A stretch of 57,500 nucleotides of DNA from Anoxybacillus amylolyticus (GTDB lineage: Bacteria; Bacillota; Bacilli; Bacillales; Anoxybacillaceae), in the NCBI RefSeq assembly GCF_001634285.1, contig NZ_CP015438.1:37501-95000 (forward strand), given 5' to 3'. Under the pieces are notes generated by a model, which did not search any database, was not told the DNA's origin, and saw only the letters and a program-made list of their open reading frames with translations. Shown piece after piece: positions 41,713-51,126 of the stretch. Made by a program: the position numbers and the translations under genes. Every line of letters starts with the position of its first letter. The stretch's first letter is position 1.

Positions 41713-41742
41713 ATTATACAGCACAAATTTTTACAGCGTCAA
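41713..41742 (-). promoter_or_regulatory. Sigma-A promoter of sigH
   Basis: On the minus strand TTGACG (41737-41742), 18 bp, TATAAT (41713-41718), in the rae1-sigH gap. In B. subtilis the sigH promoter is sigma-A dependent and repressed by AbrB; an AbrB site cannot be recognised by eye. Confidence 0.65.
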
Positions 41743-41746
41743 CCAC

Positions 41747-42256
41747 TCATTTTTCGCCTCTTCGCCATTTTTCGAAAATTTTCGCAACTTCGTCAGTCAA
41801 CGGGATTTTAGCTTGTGGCTTTTTCTCTTGAATGTTCTTCACTTTTTTCGAAATGCTCCGCTCAATTGCCCCCATCTCTATTAGCAGTTCCCGTGCGGAC
41901 TTTCGCAACGCCCCTTGTCCAAAAATGGCCCATTGTTCCGTATAATCAGATGTTGCTACATACACTTTCGTTCGAACGTTAATTAGCTGTTTTGCCATTT
42001 TTTCAATTCGCTCGTCCGCTGTTTCGTGTTCCTTTGTAAAAATGACGTCCACTTGATAGTTTGTATACTTTTTCTCCATTCCTTGTACGAGATGTGCATC
42101 GAAAACGATAATAACTTTATGTCCAGTGAATCCTTGATACTCGGCCATTTTTTCAATTAACATATCGCGCGCTGCTGACAAGTCGTGCCCCTTTAGCTTG
42201 CGCAGCTCTGGCCAAGCGCCGATGATGTTATATCCGTCTACTATTAAAATGTCCAT
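41747..42256 (-). CDS. rae1: Rae1 (YacP), ribosome-associated NYN/PIN endoribonuclease
   Basis: NYN-domain nuclease that in B. subtilis cleaves mRNA in the ribosomal A site. The opening ILIVDGYNIIGAW holds the D-x-x-N catalytic pattern; VIIVFDAH and YVATSDYTEQ supply further acidic residues. C-terminal basic tail KVKNIQEKKPQAKIPLTDE. 169 residues. It follows rlmB by five bases, last of the cysE T-box operon. Confidence 0.93.
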   Translation of the reverse strand: MDILIVDGYNIIGAWPELRKLKGHDLSAARDMLIEKMAEYQGFTGHKVIIVFDAHLVQGMEKKYTNYQVDVIFTKEHETADERIEKMAKQLINVRTKVYVATSDYTEQWAIFGQGALRKSARELLIEMGAIERSISKKVKNIQEKKPQAKIPLTDEVAKIFEKWRRGEK

Positions 42257-42261
42257 CTGCC

Positions 42262-42999
42262 TTACTCTCCTAAAGGATACCGTTTGCGATACACCTCATA
42301 CATTAATAAGCTTGCAGCAACCGAGGCGTTTAACGAAGTGACATGTCCTCTCATTGGCAGTTTAATTAAAAAATCACATTTCTCTAAAATCAATCGGCTA
42401 ATTCCTTTTCCTTCGCTGCCAATAATGAGCGCTATTGGCATCGTTCCGTCCAGTTGACGATAATCATCTTTTGCTTTCGCATCTGTTCCAACAATCCACA
42501 CGCCCTTTTCTTTCAACTCCTCAATCGTTCTTGCTAAATTAGTAACGCGGACAACTGGAATATGCTCAATCGCTCCTGTCGAGGCTTTCGCTACTGTTTG
42601 TGTCAAACCGACGGAACGGCGTTTCGGAATAATAATGCCGTGTGCACCTACTGCATCAGCTGTTCTCATAATGGATCCTAAATTATGCGGATCTTCTAGC
42701 TCGTCCAACAATAAGAAAAAAGGAGGTTCATTTCTGTCTGCTGCACGACGAAACAATTCATCAATGTCATAATATCGGTAAGCAGCTACTTGAGCCACTA
42801 CTCCTTGATGATTCCCATCCGTCATTTGATCAAGCTTTTGTTTCGGGACGTATTGAATCAGCACATTCTGCGCTTTTGCTAGCTGAACAATTGCCTGCAT
42901 AGCTCCCCGCTGCGATCCTTCAGCAATCCAAATTTTGTTTATTTCCCGTTCTGTTTTTAACGCTTCCATGACAGGATTTTTTCCGATAATCAAGTCCAT
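42262..42999 (-). CDS. rlmB: 23S rRNA 2'-O-ribose methyltransferase RlmB (SPOUT family)
   Basis: TrmH-type methyltransferase; by family it modifies the 23S P-loop guanosine (G2251 in E. coli numbering). N-terminal substrate-binding domain (LIIGKNPVMEALKTEREINK). Catalytic motifs: LDELEDPHNLGSIMRTADA, IALIIGSEGKGISRLI and PMRGHVTSLNASVAASLL, which form the trefoil knot. 245 residues. It is two bases from mrnC. Confidence 0.95.
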   Translation of the reverse strand: MDLIIGKNPVMEALKTEREINKIWIAEGSQRGAMQAIVQLAKAQNVLIQYVPKQKLDQMTDGNHQGVVAQVAAYRYYDIDELFRRAADRNEPPFFLLLDELEDPHNLGSIMRTADAVGAHGIIIPKRRSVGLTQTVAKASTGAIEHIPVVRVTNLARTIEELKEKGVWIVGTDAKAKDDYRQLDGTMPIALIIGSEGKGISRLILEKCDFLIKLPMRGHVTSLNASVAASLLMYEVYRKRYPLGE

Positions 43000-43001
43000 T
43001 G

Positions 43002-43424
43002 TTACAACTTCCTTTCTTGACTTTCGACAATGTCAAACGAATAAGCAATTAATTCTTCCATTCGTTCCTCATTATTTCCCAGGAAATGATAGCCGATTAA
43101 CGCTTCAAATGCTGTACTATATCGGTATGTTTGCACATCTGTATTTTTTGGTACTGTCATCGATTTAGTGTTGCGGCCGCGACGAATTATTGCTTGTTCT
43201 TCTTCCGTCAGTACGGTGCGTTCTAATAATGTTAATACAATATGTGCCTGCGCTTTTGCGGAAACATAATGAATCGCTTGGCGATGCAAATGATTTGGCT
43301 TAACATTCCCTTTAGAAAGGAGGTGATGCCGTACATATAGTTCATATACGGCATCCCCGATGTAAGCAAGCGCAAGACCGTTTAATTGCTTGGCATCTTT
43401 AACTAGCGAGAAATTCATCATCAT
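43002..43424 (-). CDS. mrnC: Mini-ribonuclease III
   Basis: RNase III catalytic domain without the double-stranded RNA-binding domain; it matures the ends of 23S rRNA in B. subtilis. The signature [20 protein letters not shown] and [18 protein letters not shown] (acidic metal ligands) are present. 140 residues. Three consecutive ATGs follow the cysS stop; GAGGAT lies just before, so the second or third ATG is best spaced and the start is uncertain by six bases. A 23S gene is 13 kb away in the same window. Confidence 0.94.
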   Translation of the reverse strand: MMMNFSLVKDAKQLNGLALAYIGDAVYELYVRHHLLSKGNVKPNHLHRQAIHYVSAKAQAHIVLTLLERTVLTEEEQAIIRRGRNTKSMTVPKNTDVQTYRYSTAFEALIGYHFLGNNEERMEELIAYSFDIVESQERKL

Positions 43425-44822
43425 TTATCCTCTTTTCCATCTCGTTCCTTGCGGCGTATCTTCTAAAATAATATTTTTCGCCTTTAATTCATCGCGAATT
43501 TTGTCAGCCAAGGCAAAATTCCGGTTCTTTCGCGCTTCACTCCGCTGTTGAATAAGCGTTTCGATTTCCTCATCAAGCAATAGCTCTTCTTTGAAAGAAA
43601 TGCCTAATACATCCAACAACTGTTCGAACGTCTGCAAAAAGGTGTGGATGACCGTTTCCGCTGTATTTTTCTCAAGCAAATATACATTCGCATGCTTCAC
43701 CAGTTCAAATAGCACAGCGATTGCGTTTGCTGTATTAAAATCATCATCCATTTCCTGAATAAAGGCAGCGCGGCATTCCTCTATTTTCGCTAGCCATTGC
43801 TCGTCGTGATCAGTTAAATTGCTACTACTTGCAAGACGGTGTGTTAAATTCGTATACGCTGTTTTTAATCGCTCCAACCCATTTTTTGTGCTTTCTAATA
43901 GTTCCTCACTATAGTTAATCGGATGGCGATAATGAACAGACAACATAAAGAAACGCAGCACTTGTGGATCGATTTGCTTCACAATATCGTGTACAAGAAC
44001 GAAGTTGCCAAGCGATTTTGACATTTTTTCATTGTTAATGTTAATGTACCCGTTATGCAGCCAATATTTTGCGAACGTTTTTCCTGTCAATGCTTCCGAT
44101 TGCGCAATTTCATTTTCATGATGCGGAAACGTTAAATCTTGACCACCAGCATGAATATCGATCGTATCACCTAAATATTTCCGCGCCATCGCTGAACATT
44201 CGATATGCCATCCGGGACGTCCTTTGCCCCACGGGCTATCCCACGCAATTTCCCCTTCTTTCGCTGCTTTCCATAGTGCAAAGTCTAATGGATCTTGCTT
44301 TTTTTCGCCGATTTCAATACGCGCACCAGCACGCAGTTCGTCAATCGATTGATGGGATAGCTTTCCGTAGTCCGCAAAATTTCTCGTCTTGTAATATACA
44401 TCGCCGTCCACTTCATACGCATACCCTTTTTGAATAAGCTGTTCAATAAATTCGATAATAATGTCGATATTTTCCGTAACTCGAGGATGAACGTTCGCTC
44501 TTTTGCATCCTAAAGCAGCAATATCTTCAAAATACGCGGCAATAAATCGCTCCGCAATCGTTGGAACATCTTCGCCTAATTCCCTTGCTGCCTTAATAAG
44601 CTTATCGTCTACATCTGTAAAGTTAGAAACGTACTGAACGTTATAGCCGCGAAATTCTAAATAACGACGAATCGTGTCAAACACAATTGCCGGACGAGCG
44701 TTGCCAATATGAATATAATTGTACACCGTCGGACCACATACATACATTTTCACTTTATTCGGTTCAAGTGGTTCAAATCGTTCCTTTTTTCGTGTGAGCG
44801 TATTATAAAGCTGGATGCTCAT
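43425..44822 (-). CDS. cysS: Cysteinyl-tRNA synthetase
   Basis: Class I synthetase. HIGH motif [10 protein letters not shown], zinc Cys in [14 protein letters not shown], and [21 protein letters not shown] and [15 protein letters not shown] complete the zinc site. 465 residues. It overlaps the end of cysE by 20 bases, so the two are translated together under the cysteine T-box. Confidence 0.98.
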   Translation of the reverse strand: MSIQLYNTLTRKKERFEPLEPNKVKMYVCGPTVYNYIHIGNARPAIVFDTIRRYLEFRGYNVQYVSNFTDVDDKLIKAARELGEDVPTIAERFIAAYFEDIAALGCKRANVHPRVTENIDIIIEFIEQLIQKGYAYEVDGDVYYKTRNFADYGKLSHQSIDELRAGARIEIGEKKQDPLDFALWKAAKEGEIAWDSPWGKGRPGWHIECSAMARKYLGDTIDIHAGGQDLTFPHHENEIAQSEALTGKTFAKYWLHNGYININNEKMSKSLGNFVLVHDIVKQIDPQVLRFFMLSVHYRHPINYSEELLESTKNGLERLKTAYTNLTHRLASSSNLTDHDEQWLAKIEECRAAFIQEMDDDFNTANAIAVLFELVKHANVYLLEKNTAETVIHTFLQTFEQLLDVLGISFKEELLLDEEIETLIQQRSEARKNRNFALADKIRDELKAKNIILEDTPQGTRWKRG

Positions 44823-45465
44823 AGTTTTTCTTCCCTTCTTTTAATTGTTGCAATTCTGTTCGTAAGTTGGCTATTTCTTCTTCCAATTCCTTTAATCGAT
44901 CTGCAATTGGGTCTGGTAAATCAGTATGATTCAAGTCCTTTACTTTTACTCCGTTACGCACAACGACTTTTCCTGGAATGCCGACAACGGTCGAGTTTGG
45001 AGGAACATCTTTTAATACGACCGAGCCTGCGCCAATTTTTGAGTTTTCGCCAATCGTAATGGAACCTAACACTTTTGCCCCCGTGGCGATTAAGCAGTTG
45101 TCTTTAATCGTCGGATGGCGCTTTCCTTTTTCTTTTCCTGTTCCTCCTAGCGTTACGCCTTGGTATACGGTGACGTTATCGCCGATTTCGCACGTTTCAC
45201 CAATGACAACCCCCATCCCATGATCGATGAAAAAGCGTCGACCGATTTTTGCACCTGGATGGATTTCAATGCCGGTCAAAAACCGACTAATTTGCGAAAT
45301 GAAGCGCGCAATAAAATAAAATTTTCGTTTATAAAATGCATGTGCAATTCGATGCGCCCAAATTGCATGCAACCCGGAATAAGTTAAAATCACTTCTAAA
45401 TAACTTCTAGCCGCTGGGTCTTGCTCAAAAATGACATCGATGTCTTCTTTTAGCGTTTTAAACAC
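44803..45465 (-). CDS. cysE: Serine O-acetyltransferase
   Basis: First step of cysteine synthesis, making O-acetylserine. The left-handed beta-helix hexapeptide repeats are visible ([54 protein letters not shown]). Active-site His in DHGMGVVIG. The start is set at the GTG at 45465 ([17 protein letters not shown]), seven bases after GGGGGG; the ATG two codons earlier touches the SD. 220 residues. Confidence 0.95.
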   Translation of the reverse strand: MFKTLKEDIDVIFEQDPAARSYLEVILTYSGLHAIWAHRIAHAFYKRKFYFIARFISQISRFLTGIEIHPGAKIGRRFFIDHGMGVVIGETCEIGDNVTVYQGVTLGGTGKEKGKRHPTIKDNCLIATGAKVLGSITIGENSKIGAGSVVLKDVPPNSTVVGIPGKVVVRNGVKVKDLNHTDLPDPIADRLKELEEEIANLRTELQQLKEGKKNYEHPAL

Positions 45466-45498
45466 GACCATTCCCCCCTTTGTTATCTTATAAAAAAA

Positions 45499-45725
45499 AG
45501 CGCCGCTGTGTACAATGACACAGAGACGCTTCGCTGCGCGGTTCCACTCTGTTTAGCCAACCAATACGTTAACGTTAGCTCCCTTTGCTCTTATAACGGA
45601 AGAGAATCCGCTCCACTCTACTACAGAACGTCTCTGGTTCGAAAGGAGACTCCGAGGGGCATTTCAAAAACATCGAACATAAGTCACTTCCAGCCAAGGT
45701 GACTCTCTCTGTCATGCCAATGTTT
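45499..45725 (-). ncRNA. Cysteine T-box riboswitch upstream of cysE
   Basis: On the minus strand the T-box consensus AGAGTGGAACCGCG is at 45537-45550. The terminator (AGCGTCTCTGTG pairing with CACAGCGGCGCT, 45499-45530) follows, ending in T8. Stem I lies right after the gltX stop, and the specifier region reads GAAATGC, so the specifier codon is UGC (Cys) at 45659-45661. Uncharged tRNA-Cys would release cysE-cysS-mrnC-rlmB-rae1. Confidence 0.93.
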
Positions 45726-45726
45726 T

Positions 45727-47217
45727 TTACTTCTCCTCGTCAACGCTTTCACTTATCGAATAAATCGCCTTATCTAAACGTTGAACAACTTTTTTCTTGC
45801 CAAGCAGCTGAATCGCCAGTGGCAGCTCTGGTCCGTGCGTTTGACCGGTTGTCGCTACTCGAATCGGCATAAACAACTTTTTCCCTTTTTGCCCTGTTGT
45901 TTTTTGCACCGATTTAATGGCTGCTTTAATGTCATCCGCCATAAACGATGGCAGCTTTTTCACTTCTTCTAAAAAAGCATGAAGCACATCTGGCACTTGT
46001 TCTTCAGAAAGCACTTCTCTTGCTTCCTCATTATACTCAACTTCTTCTTTAAAGAACAACTCGGACAATTCGACAATTTCGGCACCATAACTCATTTGTT
46101 CTTGATACAGCGCAATTAAATGACGTGCCCACTCTTTTTGCTCCTCGCTCATAGTTTCAGGCAACCGCCCCGCCTTCACTAAATGTGGAAGCGATAATTC
46201 GACAAGCCGGTCTAAATCGAGCTTTTTAATATATTGGTTATTCATCCATGTTAACTTTTGTTTATCAAACATCGACGGAGATTTAGATAAGCGAGAAACA
46301 TCAAAAATTCGAATAAGCTCTTCTTTTGTAAAAATTTCTTCTTCTCCTTCTGGCGACCATCCTAATAAAGCGAAGAAGTTAAACATCGCTTCTGGCAAAT
46401 ACCCAAGCTCTTTGTATTGGGATACAAACTGAATAATCGACTCATCGCGCTTCGATAATTTTTTCCGGTTTTCGTTGACAATAAGTGTCAAATGCGCATA
46501 TTGCGGCGCTTCCCAACCAAAATATTCGTAAATCATTAGCTGCTTTGGCGTATTGGATAAATGTTCTTCCCCGCGAAATACGTGCGTGATTTTCATTAAA
46601 TGATCGTCAATGACCACCGCAAAGTTATACGTTGGAATGCCGTTCGCTTTCACAATGACCCAATCGCCAATATCTTTTGAATCAAACGACACGCGCCCCC
46701 GTACCATGTCTTCAAATTCATATACTTTTTCTTCCGGCACTTTGATACGAATCGTATACGGTTTTCCTTCTGCCTCCAGCTGGTTGATTTGTTCTGGTGT
46801 CAAATGACGACATTTTCCGCTATATTGGGGTGCCGCAATGCCCGCTGCTTTTTGCGCCTCACGTTCCTGTTCTAATTCCTCTGGTGTACAAAAACATTTA
46901 TATGCAAATCCTTTTTCCAACAGCTCGTTCGTGTATCGACGGTATATCTCAAGACGCTCTGTTTGGCGATATGGACCATATCCCCCGTCTTTATCAACCG
47001 ATTCATCGTATTCAATACCAAGCCATTTTAAATTTTCTAGCTGAGACTGTTCGCCACCTTCTACATTCCGTTCAATATCTGTATCTTCGATGCGAACAAT
47101 AAATTTTCCGTTGTGATGGCGAGCAAACAAGTAGTTAAACAGCGCTGTTCGAGCGCCGCCGATATGTAAATGACCGGTCGGACTCGGCGCATAACGCACC
47201 CTTACTTCGTATGACAT
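45727..47217 (-). CDS. gltX: Glutamyl-tRNA synthetase
   Basis: Charges tRNA-Glu and, in organisms using GatCAB, also tRNA-Gln. HIGH motif [17 protein letters not shown] at the N-terminus; KLSKRDES is the KMSKS loop. A Cys-containing insertion ([12 protein letters not shown] then YSGKCRHL) resembles the zinc-knob of other enzymes. 496 residues, slightly longer than B. subtilis. SD GGAGGTTATT lies before the ATG at 47217. The cysteine T-box starts directly after its stop, so gltX is outside T-box control. Confidence 0.97.
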   Translation of the reverse strand: MSYEVRVRYAPSPTGHLHIGGARTALFNYLFARHHNGKFIVRIEDTDIERNVEGGEQSQLENLKWLGIEYDESVDKDGGYGPYRQTERLEIYRRYTNELLEKGFAYKCFCTPEELEQEREAQKAAGIAAPQYSGKCRHLTPEQINQLEAEGKPYTIRIKVPEEKVYEFEDMVRGRVSFDSKDIGDWVIVKANGIPTYNFAVVIDDHLMKITHVFRGEEHLSNTPKQLMIYEYFGWEAPQYAHLTLIVNENRKKLSKRDESIIQFVSQYKELGYLPEAMFNFFALLGWSPEGEEEIFTKEELIRIFDVSRLSKSPSMFDKQKLTWMNNQYIKKLDLDRLVELSLPHLVKAGRLPETMSEEQKEWARHLIALYQEQMSYGAEIVELSELFFKEEVEYNEEAREVLSEEQVPDVLHAFLEEVKKLPSFMADDIKAAIKSVQKTTGQKGKKLFMPIRVATTGQTHGPELPLAIQLLGKKKVVQRLDKAIYSISESVDEEK

Positions 47218-47287
47218 ACAATAACCTCCATCAATTTTTACTGTGTACTTGTTATTTTAAATGATTCGATCATAAAGTTCAAAACGA

Positions 47288-47764
47288 TTATTGCTTTTGC
47301 AGTAATACGACTGCTTGGGCAGCAATGCCTTCTTCTCGACCGGTAAATCCGAGACGCTCCGTCGTCGTTGCTTTCACGTTTACTTGGGATACGTCGCTTT
47401 CCAATAGTTGCGCAATTTTTTCTTTGATGTTTTCGATATACGGTGCCATTTTCGGTCGCTGCGCAATAATCGTGCAATCAACGTTCACAAGCTCATATCC
47501 TTGTTTTTTCACAAGCCCCCATACGTGCTGCAAAAGCAATGCCGAATCAGCATTTTTATATTGTGAATCGGTATCCGGAAAATGCTTTCCGATATCGCCG
47601 GCACCAATTGCGCCTAAACAAGCGTCTGCCACCGCATGTAATAAGACGTCTGCATCAGAGTGGCCGAGCAATCCTTTTTCATATGGAATACGAATGCCGC
47701 CAATAATCAACGGACGACCTTCGACGAACTGATGAACATCAAATCCTTGTCCAATGCGAAACAT
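47288..47764 (-). CDS. ispF: 2-C-methyl-D-erythritol 2,4-cyclodiphosphate synthase
   Basis: MEP-pathway enzyme. [20 protein letters not shown] (zinc Asp and His), [20 protein letters not shown] and [14 protein letters not shown] are diagnostic, with [20 protein letters not shown] at the C-terminus. The ATG at 47764 gives 158 residues; the frame continues upstream into ispD without homology. It starts four bases after the ispD stop. Confidence 0.97.
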   Translation of the reverse strand: MFRIGQGFDVHQFVEGRPLIIGGIRIPYEKGLLGHSDADVLLHAVADACLGAIGAGDIGKHFPDTDSQYKNADSALLLQHVWGLVKKQGYELVNVDCTIIAQRPKMAPYIENIKEKIAQLLESDVSQVNVKATTTERLGFTGREEGIAAQAVVLLQKQ

Positions 47765-47768
47765 ACAG

Positions 47769-48452
47769 TCACCTTTCTCCTTTAGACAATAAAATGGCTT
47801 CCGCAAATAATAAATCATCTGGGGTTGTTAGCTTAATGTTGCGATAATCCCCTTCAATGATTTTCACTTTTTGCCCGATGCGCTCTACAAGGCTCGCATC
47901 ATCTGTGCCAATATAGCCTTCTTGTTTGGCACGTTCATGGGCAGTTAAAATAAGCGAAACACGAAAAGCTTGTGGAGTTTGTACTGCCCACAAGCTAGAG
48001 CGTTCCACCGTTTCCTTAACAAATCCTTGCTGAACACGTTTGACGGTGTCTTTCATTGGCACCGCAGGAACTGCTGCACCATGCTCATTTGCTTCGTTTA
48101 CTAATTCATGAATTTTTTCCATCGTAACGAATGGGCGAGCACCATCATGGATGAGAACAAGTTCGCTACTTGCTACTTTAAGTCCATTATAAACGCTATG
48201 TTGCCGCTCTGCACCACCGATAACGAGTGCATTCACTTTTTTTAGTTGAAATGCTTGAAATAACTCGTGAAATCGTTCCCGTTCCGCTTCGCTCACAACA
48301 ACAATGATGCCTTCACACCACTCATCTTGCTCAAATATTTTTAACGTACGAACGATTACCGGCTGGCCGCCAAGTTCAAGCAGCTGCTTATTAATGCCCG
48401 CCTTCATCCGTTTTCCTTGCCCTGCTGCAGGAATGACCACTTGATACCTCAT
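47769..48452 (-). CDS. ispD: 2-C-methyl-D-erythritol 4-phosphate cytidylyltransferase
   Basis: MEP-pathway CTP-dependent enzyme. [20 protein letters not shown] is the CTP-binding loop with Arg and Lys; [11 protein letters not shown] and [12 protein letters not shown] follow. 227 residues. The ispD-ispF pair sits after yacL as in B. subtilis. The ATG at 48452 has AGGGGAATTTTACAG upstream, a weak SD. Confidence 0.97.
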   Translation of the reverse strand: MRYQVVIPAAGQGKRMKAGINKQLLELGGQPVIVRTLKIFEQDEWCEGIIVVVSEAERERFHELFQAFQLKKVNALVIGGAERQHSVYNGLKVASSELVLIHDGARPFVTMEKIHELVNEANEHGAAVPAVPMKDTVKRVQQGFVKETVERSSLWAVQTPQAFRVSLILTAHERAKQEGYIGTDDASLVERIGQKVKIIEGDYRNIKLTTPDDLLFAEAILLSKGER

Positions 48453-48469
48453 CTGTAAAATTCCCCTAA

Positions 48470-49564
48470 CTATAACGCCTTTTGCAGAAGTTTTAATTTT
48501 GCAAAAATCATTCTCCCTGCAGATGTTTGTAACACGCTTGTGACAAGTACGTCAACCCGTTTACCGATATATTCTTTGCCATCCTCGACAACAATCATCG
48601 TTCCATCGTCTAAATAAGCAACACCTTGATTATGTTCTTTGCCGTCTTTAATGACTTGAACATTCAATTCTTCCCCAGGAAGAACGACCGGTTTTACTGC
48701 ATTAGCTAAATCGTTAATATTGAGCACTCGAACATTTTGCAGTTCACATACTTTGTTTAAGTTAAAATCGTTAGTGACAACAACACCTGATGTTAATTTA
48801 GCCAGCTTCACTAATTTGCTGTCTACTTCTTGAATATCATCGAAATCGCCTTCGTAAATTTCCACTTTCATTTCTAGTTCTTTTTGAATGCGATTTAAAA
48901 TATCTAACCCACGCCGACCGCGGTTTCTTTTTAAAACATCAGAAGAATCCGCAATATGCTGCAGTTCCTCTAGTACAAATCGCGGAATGACAATCGTTCC
49001 TTCTAAAAATCCCGTCTGGCAGATGTCTGCGATCCGTCCATCAATAATTACACTTGTATCTAAAATTTTTAATGCGCGACCTTTTTGGCTTTCATTTTCT
49101 TCTTCATTCCCTTTTTTCTTTGCCATTCGATTGGAAATGGAAAATAAACTCATTAATTCATGACGTTTTTTAAATCCAACTTGAAACCCTAAATACCCAA
49201 GCAAAATGGTCAAAAAGACCGGCAATACCGTGTTCACCACTTGAAACTGAAAAGCCTTTAGCGGCATAACAACTAGAAAAGCAACAACTAGACCAAAAAT
49301 AAGGCCTAAACTACCGAATAAAATATCTGTCACAGGCGCTTTCACAAGCGATTCTTCCATCCAGCGAATGACATCGACAACGTAATCTACCGCCCAAAAA
49401 GTCATAATAAAGAAAATAAGTGCCCCAACAATCGCCAACATATATGGATTATTTAAAATAGAAAGATGCTCCACCTTCATTAACGCAAGCAAATCAGGAA
49501 GAAACATAATCCCAAGCGTTCCACCAACCACTAAGAAAAATAACTGAACAATTCTTTTTAACAT
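48470..49564 (-). CDS. yacL: YacL family membrane PIN-TRAM domain protein
   Basis: Membrane-anchored nuclease-like protein of unknown target. Four hydrophobic helices occupy about residues 1-145 (such as [19 protein letters not shown] and [19 protein letters not shown]). The PIN domain follows with [27 protein letters not shown] and [12 protein letters not shown], carrying the expected acidic residues. A TRAM RNA-binding domain ([20 protein letters not shown]) ends it. 364 residues. SD GAGGAGGTG precedes the ATG at 49564. Confidence 0.92.
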   Translation of the reverse strand: MLKRIVQLFFLVVGGTLGIMFLPDLLALMKVEHLSILNNPYMLAIVGALIFFIMTFWAVDYVVDVIRWMEESLVKAPVTDILFGSLGLIFGLVVAFLVVMPLKAFQFQVVNTVLPVFLTILLGYLGFQVGFKKRHELMSLFSISNRMAKKKGNEEENESQKGRALKILDTSVIIDGRIADICQTGFLEGTIVIPRFVLEELQHIADSSDVLKRNRGRRGLDILNRIQKELEMKVEIYEGDFDDIQEVDSKLVKLAKLTSGVVVTNDFNLNKVCELQNVRVLNINDLANAVKPVVLPGEELNVQVIKDGKEHNQGVAYLDDGTMIVVEDGKEYIGKRVDVLVTSVLQTSAGRMIFAKLKLLQKAL

Positions 49565-49585
49565 TCTTTCACCTCCTCAATTATC

Positions 49586-49591
49586 ATTATA
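49586..49591 (-). promoter_or_regulatory. Possible promoter of yacL-ispD-ispF (-10 only)
   Basis: A perfect TATAAT lies 22 bases before the yacL ATG on the minus strand. The nearest -35-like hexamer, TTGGTT, is 19 bp upstream, outside the usual spacing. No terminator for radA is visible in the 110-base gap. Confidence 0.4.
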
Positions 49592-49673
49592 AACAGTTTC
49601 CAATGTTTGAAACCAATAATAACACAGTTTTTAATCTTTTTAAAAAATTTGATACATATTTGTAACGTTCGCG

Positions 49674-51047
49674 CTATTTTCGAGAAAATGCATATTCCAA
49701 TGCCTCTGCAACATGCGATACGCCGATAATGTCCACCCCTTTTGGTGCACTCCAGCCGCCAAGATTATTTTTTGGTAAAATAATACGCTGAAATCCGAGC
49801 TTCACGGCTTCTTGTACGCGCTGTTCAATGCGAGAAACGCGACGTACTTCCCCTGTTAGCCCTACTTCGCCAATGATTACGTCCGATGGGTTCGTGGGAT
49901 GATCGCGGAAGCTCGAAGCAATGCTTACCGCAACTGCTAAATCAATTGCTGGCTCATCGAGTTTCACACCGCCTGCTACTTTTAAGTACGCATCTTGATT
50001 TTGTAAAAGTAGCCCGACCCGCTTTTCAAGCACTGCCATCAACAACGACACACGATTATGGTCAATGCCAGTCGCCATTCGTCGTGGATTTCCAAAGCTT
50101 GTCGGTGAAATTAATGCTTGAATTTCAACGAGTACAGGTCTCGTTCCTTCCATGGAAGCAACAACCGTCGAGCCCGCAACGCCGCCAGAGCGCTCTTCTA
50201 AAAATACTTCGGACGGATTTTCTACTTCCAATAACCCAGACTCTCTCATTTCAAAAATGCCGATTTCGTTCGTCGAACCAAACCGGTTTTTCACCGCTCG
50301 TAAAATTCGATACGTATGATGCCTTTCTCCTTCAAAATAAAGCACCGTATCTACCATATGCTCTAAAATTCTCGGTCCAGCAATCGATCCTTCTTTCGTC
50401 ACATGGCCAACAATGAAAATAGCCACACCTTTCGTTTTCGCAATTCTCATCAACTCTCCAGTGCACTCCCTTACTTGGGAAACGCTTCCCGGTGCAGAGG
50501 TAATTTCCGCGCGATATATCGTTTGGATAGAATCAATGACAACAAAATGCGGCTGAATCTCTTCAATGGCTTGATGAATGTGCTCTAAATCTGTTTCTGC
50601 TAAAACGTATAAGTCGTGCGCGGAAACACTGAGGCGGTCCGCTCGCAATTTCGTTTGCTTTACCGATTCTTCTCCAGAAATATATAGTACTTTATGGTGT
50701 TGAGCAGCCAGCTGTGCGGAGACTTGCAAAAGAAGCGTTGATTTCCCAATCCCTGGATCTCCACCGATTAACACAAGGGATCCTTTCACAATGCCGCCAC
50801 CTAATACGCGATTAAACTCGAAAAGATTTGTCGTAATCCTCGGCTCTTGCGCTGTCGTAATTGTTGTAATGGGTACCGGTTTAGAAGCGGTGTCGGAAGA
50901 ATGAACAAACACTCCTCTTGTCGCCGGTTTCCCCCGCTCCATTTCTTCCACCATCGTATTCCACGCTTGGCATCCTGGGCATTTCCCCATCCACTTAGCT
51001 GATTCGTATCCACATGATTGGCAAACGAATTTTGTTTTTTTCTTCAT
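49674..51047 (-). CDS. radA: RadA/Sms DNA recombination protein
   Basis: RecA-like helicase for branch migration in recombination and natural transformation. N-terminal zinc finger [18 protein letters not shown], Walker [11 protein letters not shown], the RadA-specific KNRFGST motif and a C-terminal inactive Lon-protease-like domain ([20 protein letters not shown]). The start is the ATG at 51047 ([13 protein letters not shown]), 457 residues. It begins 34 bases past a strong terminator behind clpC. Confidence 0.97.
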   Translation of the reverse strand: MKKKTKFVCQSCGYESAKWMGKCPGCQAWNTMVEEMERGKPATRGVFVHSSDTASKPVPITTITTAQEPRITTNLFEFNRVLGGGIVKGSLVLIGGDPGIGKSTLLLQVSAQLAAQHHKVLYISGEESVKQTKLRADRLSVSAHDLYVLAETDLEHIHQAIEEIQPHFVVIDSIQTIYRAEITSAPGSVSQVRECTGELMRIAKTKGVAIFIVGHVTKEGSIAGPRILEHMVDTVLYFEGERHHTYRILRAVKNRFGSTNEIGIFEMRESGLLEVENPSEVFLEERSGGVAGSTVVASMEGTRPVLVEIQALISPTSFGNPRRMATGIDHNRVSLLMAVLEKRVGLLLQNQDAYLKVAGGVKLDEPAIDLAVAVSIASSFRDHPTNPSDVIIGEVGLTGEVRRVSRIEQRVQEAVKLGFQRIILPKNNLGGWSAPKGVDIIGVSHVAEALEYAFSRK

Positions 51048-51080
51048 AACCCGTGTCCCTTTCTCTGAACAAATGCAAAA

Positions 51081-51117
51081 ACAAGGTATGCGCCTAAATT
51101 GTCGCCGCATACCTTGT
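51081..51117 (-). terminator. Terminator after clpC
   Basis: ACAAGGTATGC pairs with GCATACCTTGT over 11 bp, followed on the minus strand by TTTTGCATTTG. It starts ten bases past the clpC stop, so radA needs read-through or its own promoter, which I do not see. Confidence 0.85.
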
Positions 51118-51126
51118 TGCCTTATT

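Noticed and set aside
49886-50416. 176-residue plus-strand ORF opposite radA
   Set aside because: Antisense shadow of a well-conserved gene with no start signal.
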